A stretch of DNA of 5,668 nt, from contig QKIM01000657.1 in the NCBI GenBank assembly GCA_003249585.1, positions 1 through 5,668 of the forward strand. Direction: 5' to 3'. Positions 5,566 to 5,668 of the stretch are shown piece after piece. The notes beneath the pieces are model-generated. The model saw only the letters and a list, made by a program, of their open reading frames with translations, had not been told where the DNA came from and did not search any database. The stretch is from Deltaproteobacteria bacterium. Its GTDB lineage: Bacteria; Myxococcota_A; Polyangia; HGW-17. Every line of letters starts with the position of its first letter. The stretch's first letter is position 1. The position numbers were made by a program, and so were the translations under genes.

Positions 5566-5591
5566 AAAAAAAATGTGAAGAATCTTTCACA
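5566..5591 (-). terminator. Intrinsic terminator of the response-regulator gene
   Basis: On the minus strand a 6-bp stem, TGTGAA (5586-5591) with TTCACA (5574-5579), encloses a 6-base loop and is followed directly by eight T residues (5566-5573). The stem is AT-rich for this genome and so fairly weak, but the T-run is perfect and the position is right. The 5' arm overlaps the stop codon of the receiver gene. It separates that gene from the LRR gene. Confidence 0.7.
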
Positions 5592-5668
5592 CCTGTGAAC
5601 GAATGGACAGGGCCCCGATGAGGGCCTTCATGAGCTGCTTGAAGTTGAACGGCTTCTGCACATACCCC
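5587..5668 (-). CDS. Response-regulator receiver domain, C-terminal fragment (runs off the window)
   Basis: Only the last 26 codons plus stop are inside the window, reading GYVQKPFNFKQLMKALIGAL and then SIRSQV. The QKPF motif is the conserved Lys-Pro of CheY-like receiver domains: the Lys follows beta-5 and contacts the phosphoryl group, and the Pro is the usual cis-proline. NFKQLMKALIGAL is the start of helix alpha-5. Because the domain ends only six residues before the stop, the gene encodes either a single-domain response regulator or a protein with a C-terminal receiver, such as a hybrid histidine kinase; an N-terminal receiver with an output domain is excluded. It would act in the cytoplasm in phosphorelay signalling. 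It is on the same strand as the LRR gene but separated from it by a terminator, so shared regulation is not implied. Confidence 0.75.
   Translation of the reverse strand, partial: GYVQKPFNFKQLMKALIGALSIRSQV

Noticed and set aside
5574..5591. CRP/FNR-type site TGTGA...TCACA
   Set aside because: The half-sites are 8 bases apart, not 6. The sequence directly precedes a T-run at the end of a gene, so a terminator stem explains it better.

Overview
The window is GC-rich, densely coding bacterial DNA with strongly G/C-biased third codon positions. It carries three signal-peptidase-II lipoproteins, so the host is most likely a diderm (Gram-negative-type) bacterium. The style (high GC, many lipoproteins, a Cys-rich 3D-domain protein, a long leucine-rich-repeat lipoprotein) would suit Myxococcota or a related former deltaproteobacterial lineage, but that placement is an impression, not a measurement. 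I saw no rRNA, tRNA, CRISPR array, transposase, integrase or phage gene.

Layout, left to right. (1) 1-108: a tandem 50-bp repeat, two full copies plus an 8-bp stub, each carrying a perfect 9+9 bp inverted repeat; it probably continues beyond the left edge. (2) 187-1122 (+): an unrecognised protein with a soluble N-terminal domain and four C-terminal membrane segments, behind a good ribosome-binding site and a possible promoter. (3) 1124-2188 (-): a 3D-domain (MltA-type double-psi beta-barrel) lipoprotein. It converges with gene 2, with one base between the two stop codons. (4) 2185-3105 (-): an SGNH/GDSL-family lipoprotein hydrolase resembling platelet-activating-factor acetylhydrolase beta/gamma subunits. 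Its stop overlaps the start of the 3D gene (ATGA), so the pair is probably co-translated. (5) 3181-5442 (-): a lipoprotein made almost entirely of 28 leucine-rich repeats, read here from a TTG start. (6) 5587-5668 (-): the last 26 codons of a response-regulator receiver domain, with an intrinsic terminator overlapping its stop codon.

How the genes may work together. The clearest unit is SGNH hydrolase plus 3D-domain lipoprotein: two secreted, lipid-anchored envelope proteins in one coupled pair. Some SGNH esterases remove O-acetyl groups from peptidoglycan, and O-acetylation blocks lytic transglycosylases. A de-acetylase/lytic-enzyme pair is therefore a coherent hypothesis, but the substrates cannot be read from sequence. 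The LRR lipoprotein lies 75 bp upstream on the same strand and could share a transcript, although a plausible promoter sits in the gap. It has Asp after the lipid-modified Cys (an inner-membrane retention signal in enterobacteria), while the other two have Ser and Gln.

Most of the many other long open frames are antisense or off-frame shadows typical of high-GC DNA. The most noteworthy items are the tandem palindromic repeat, the unrecognised four-TM protein, the hydrolase/3D pair and the 28-repeat LRR lipoprotein.
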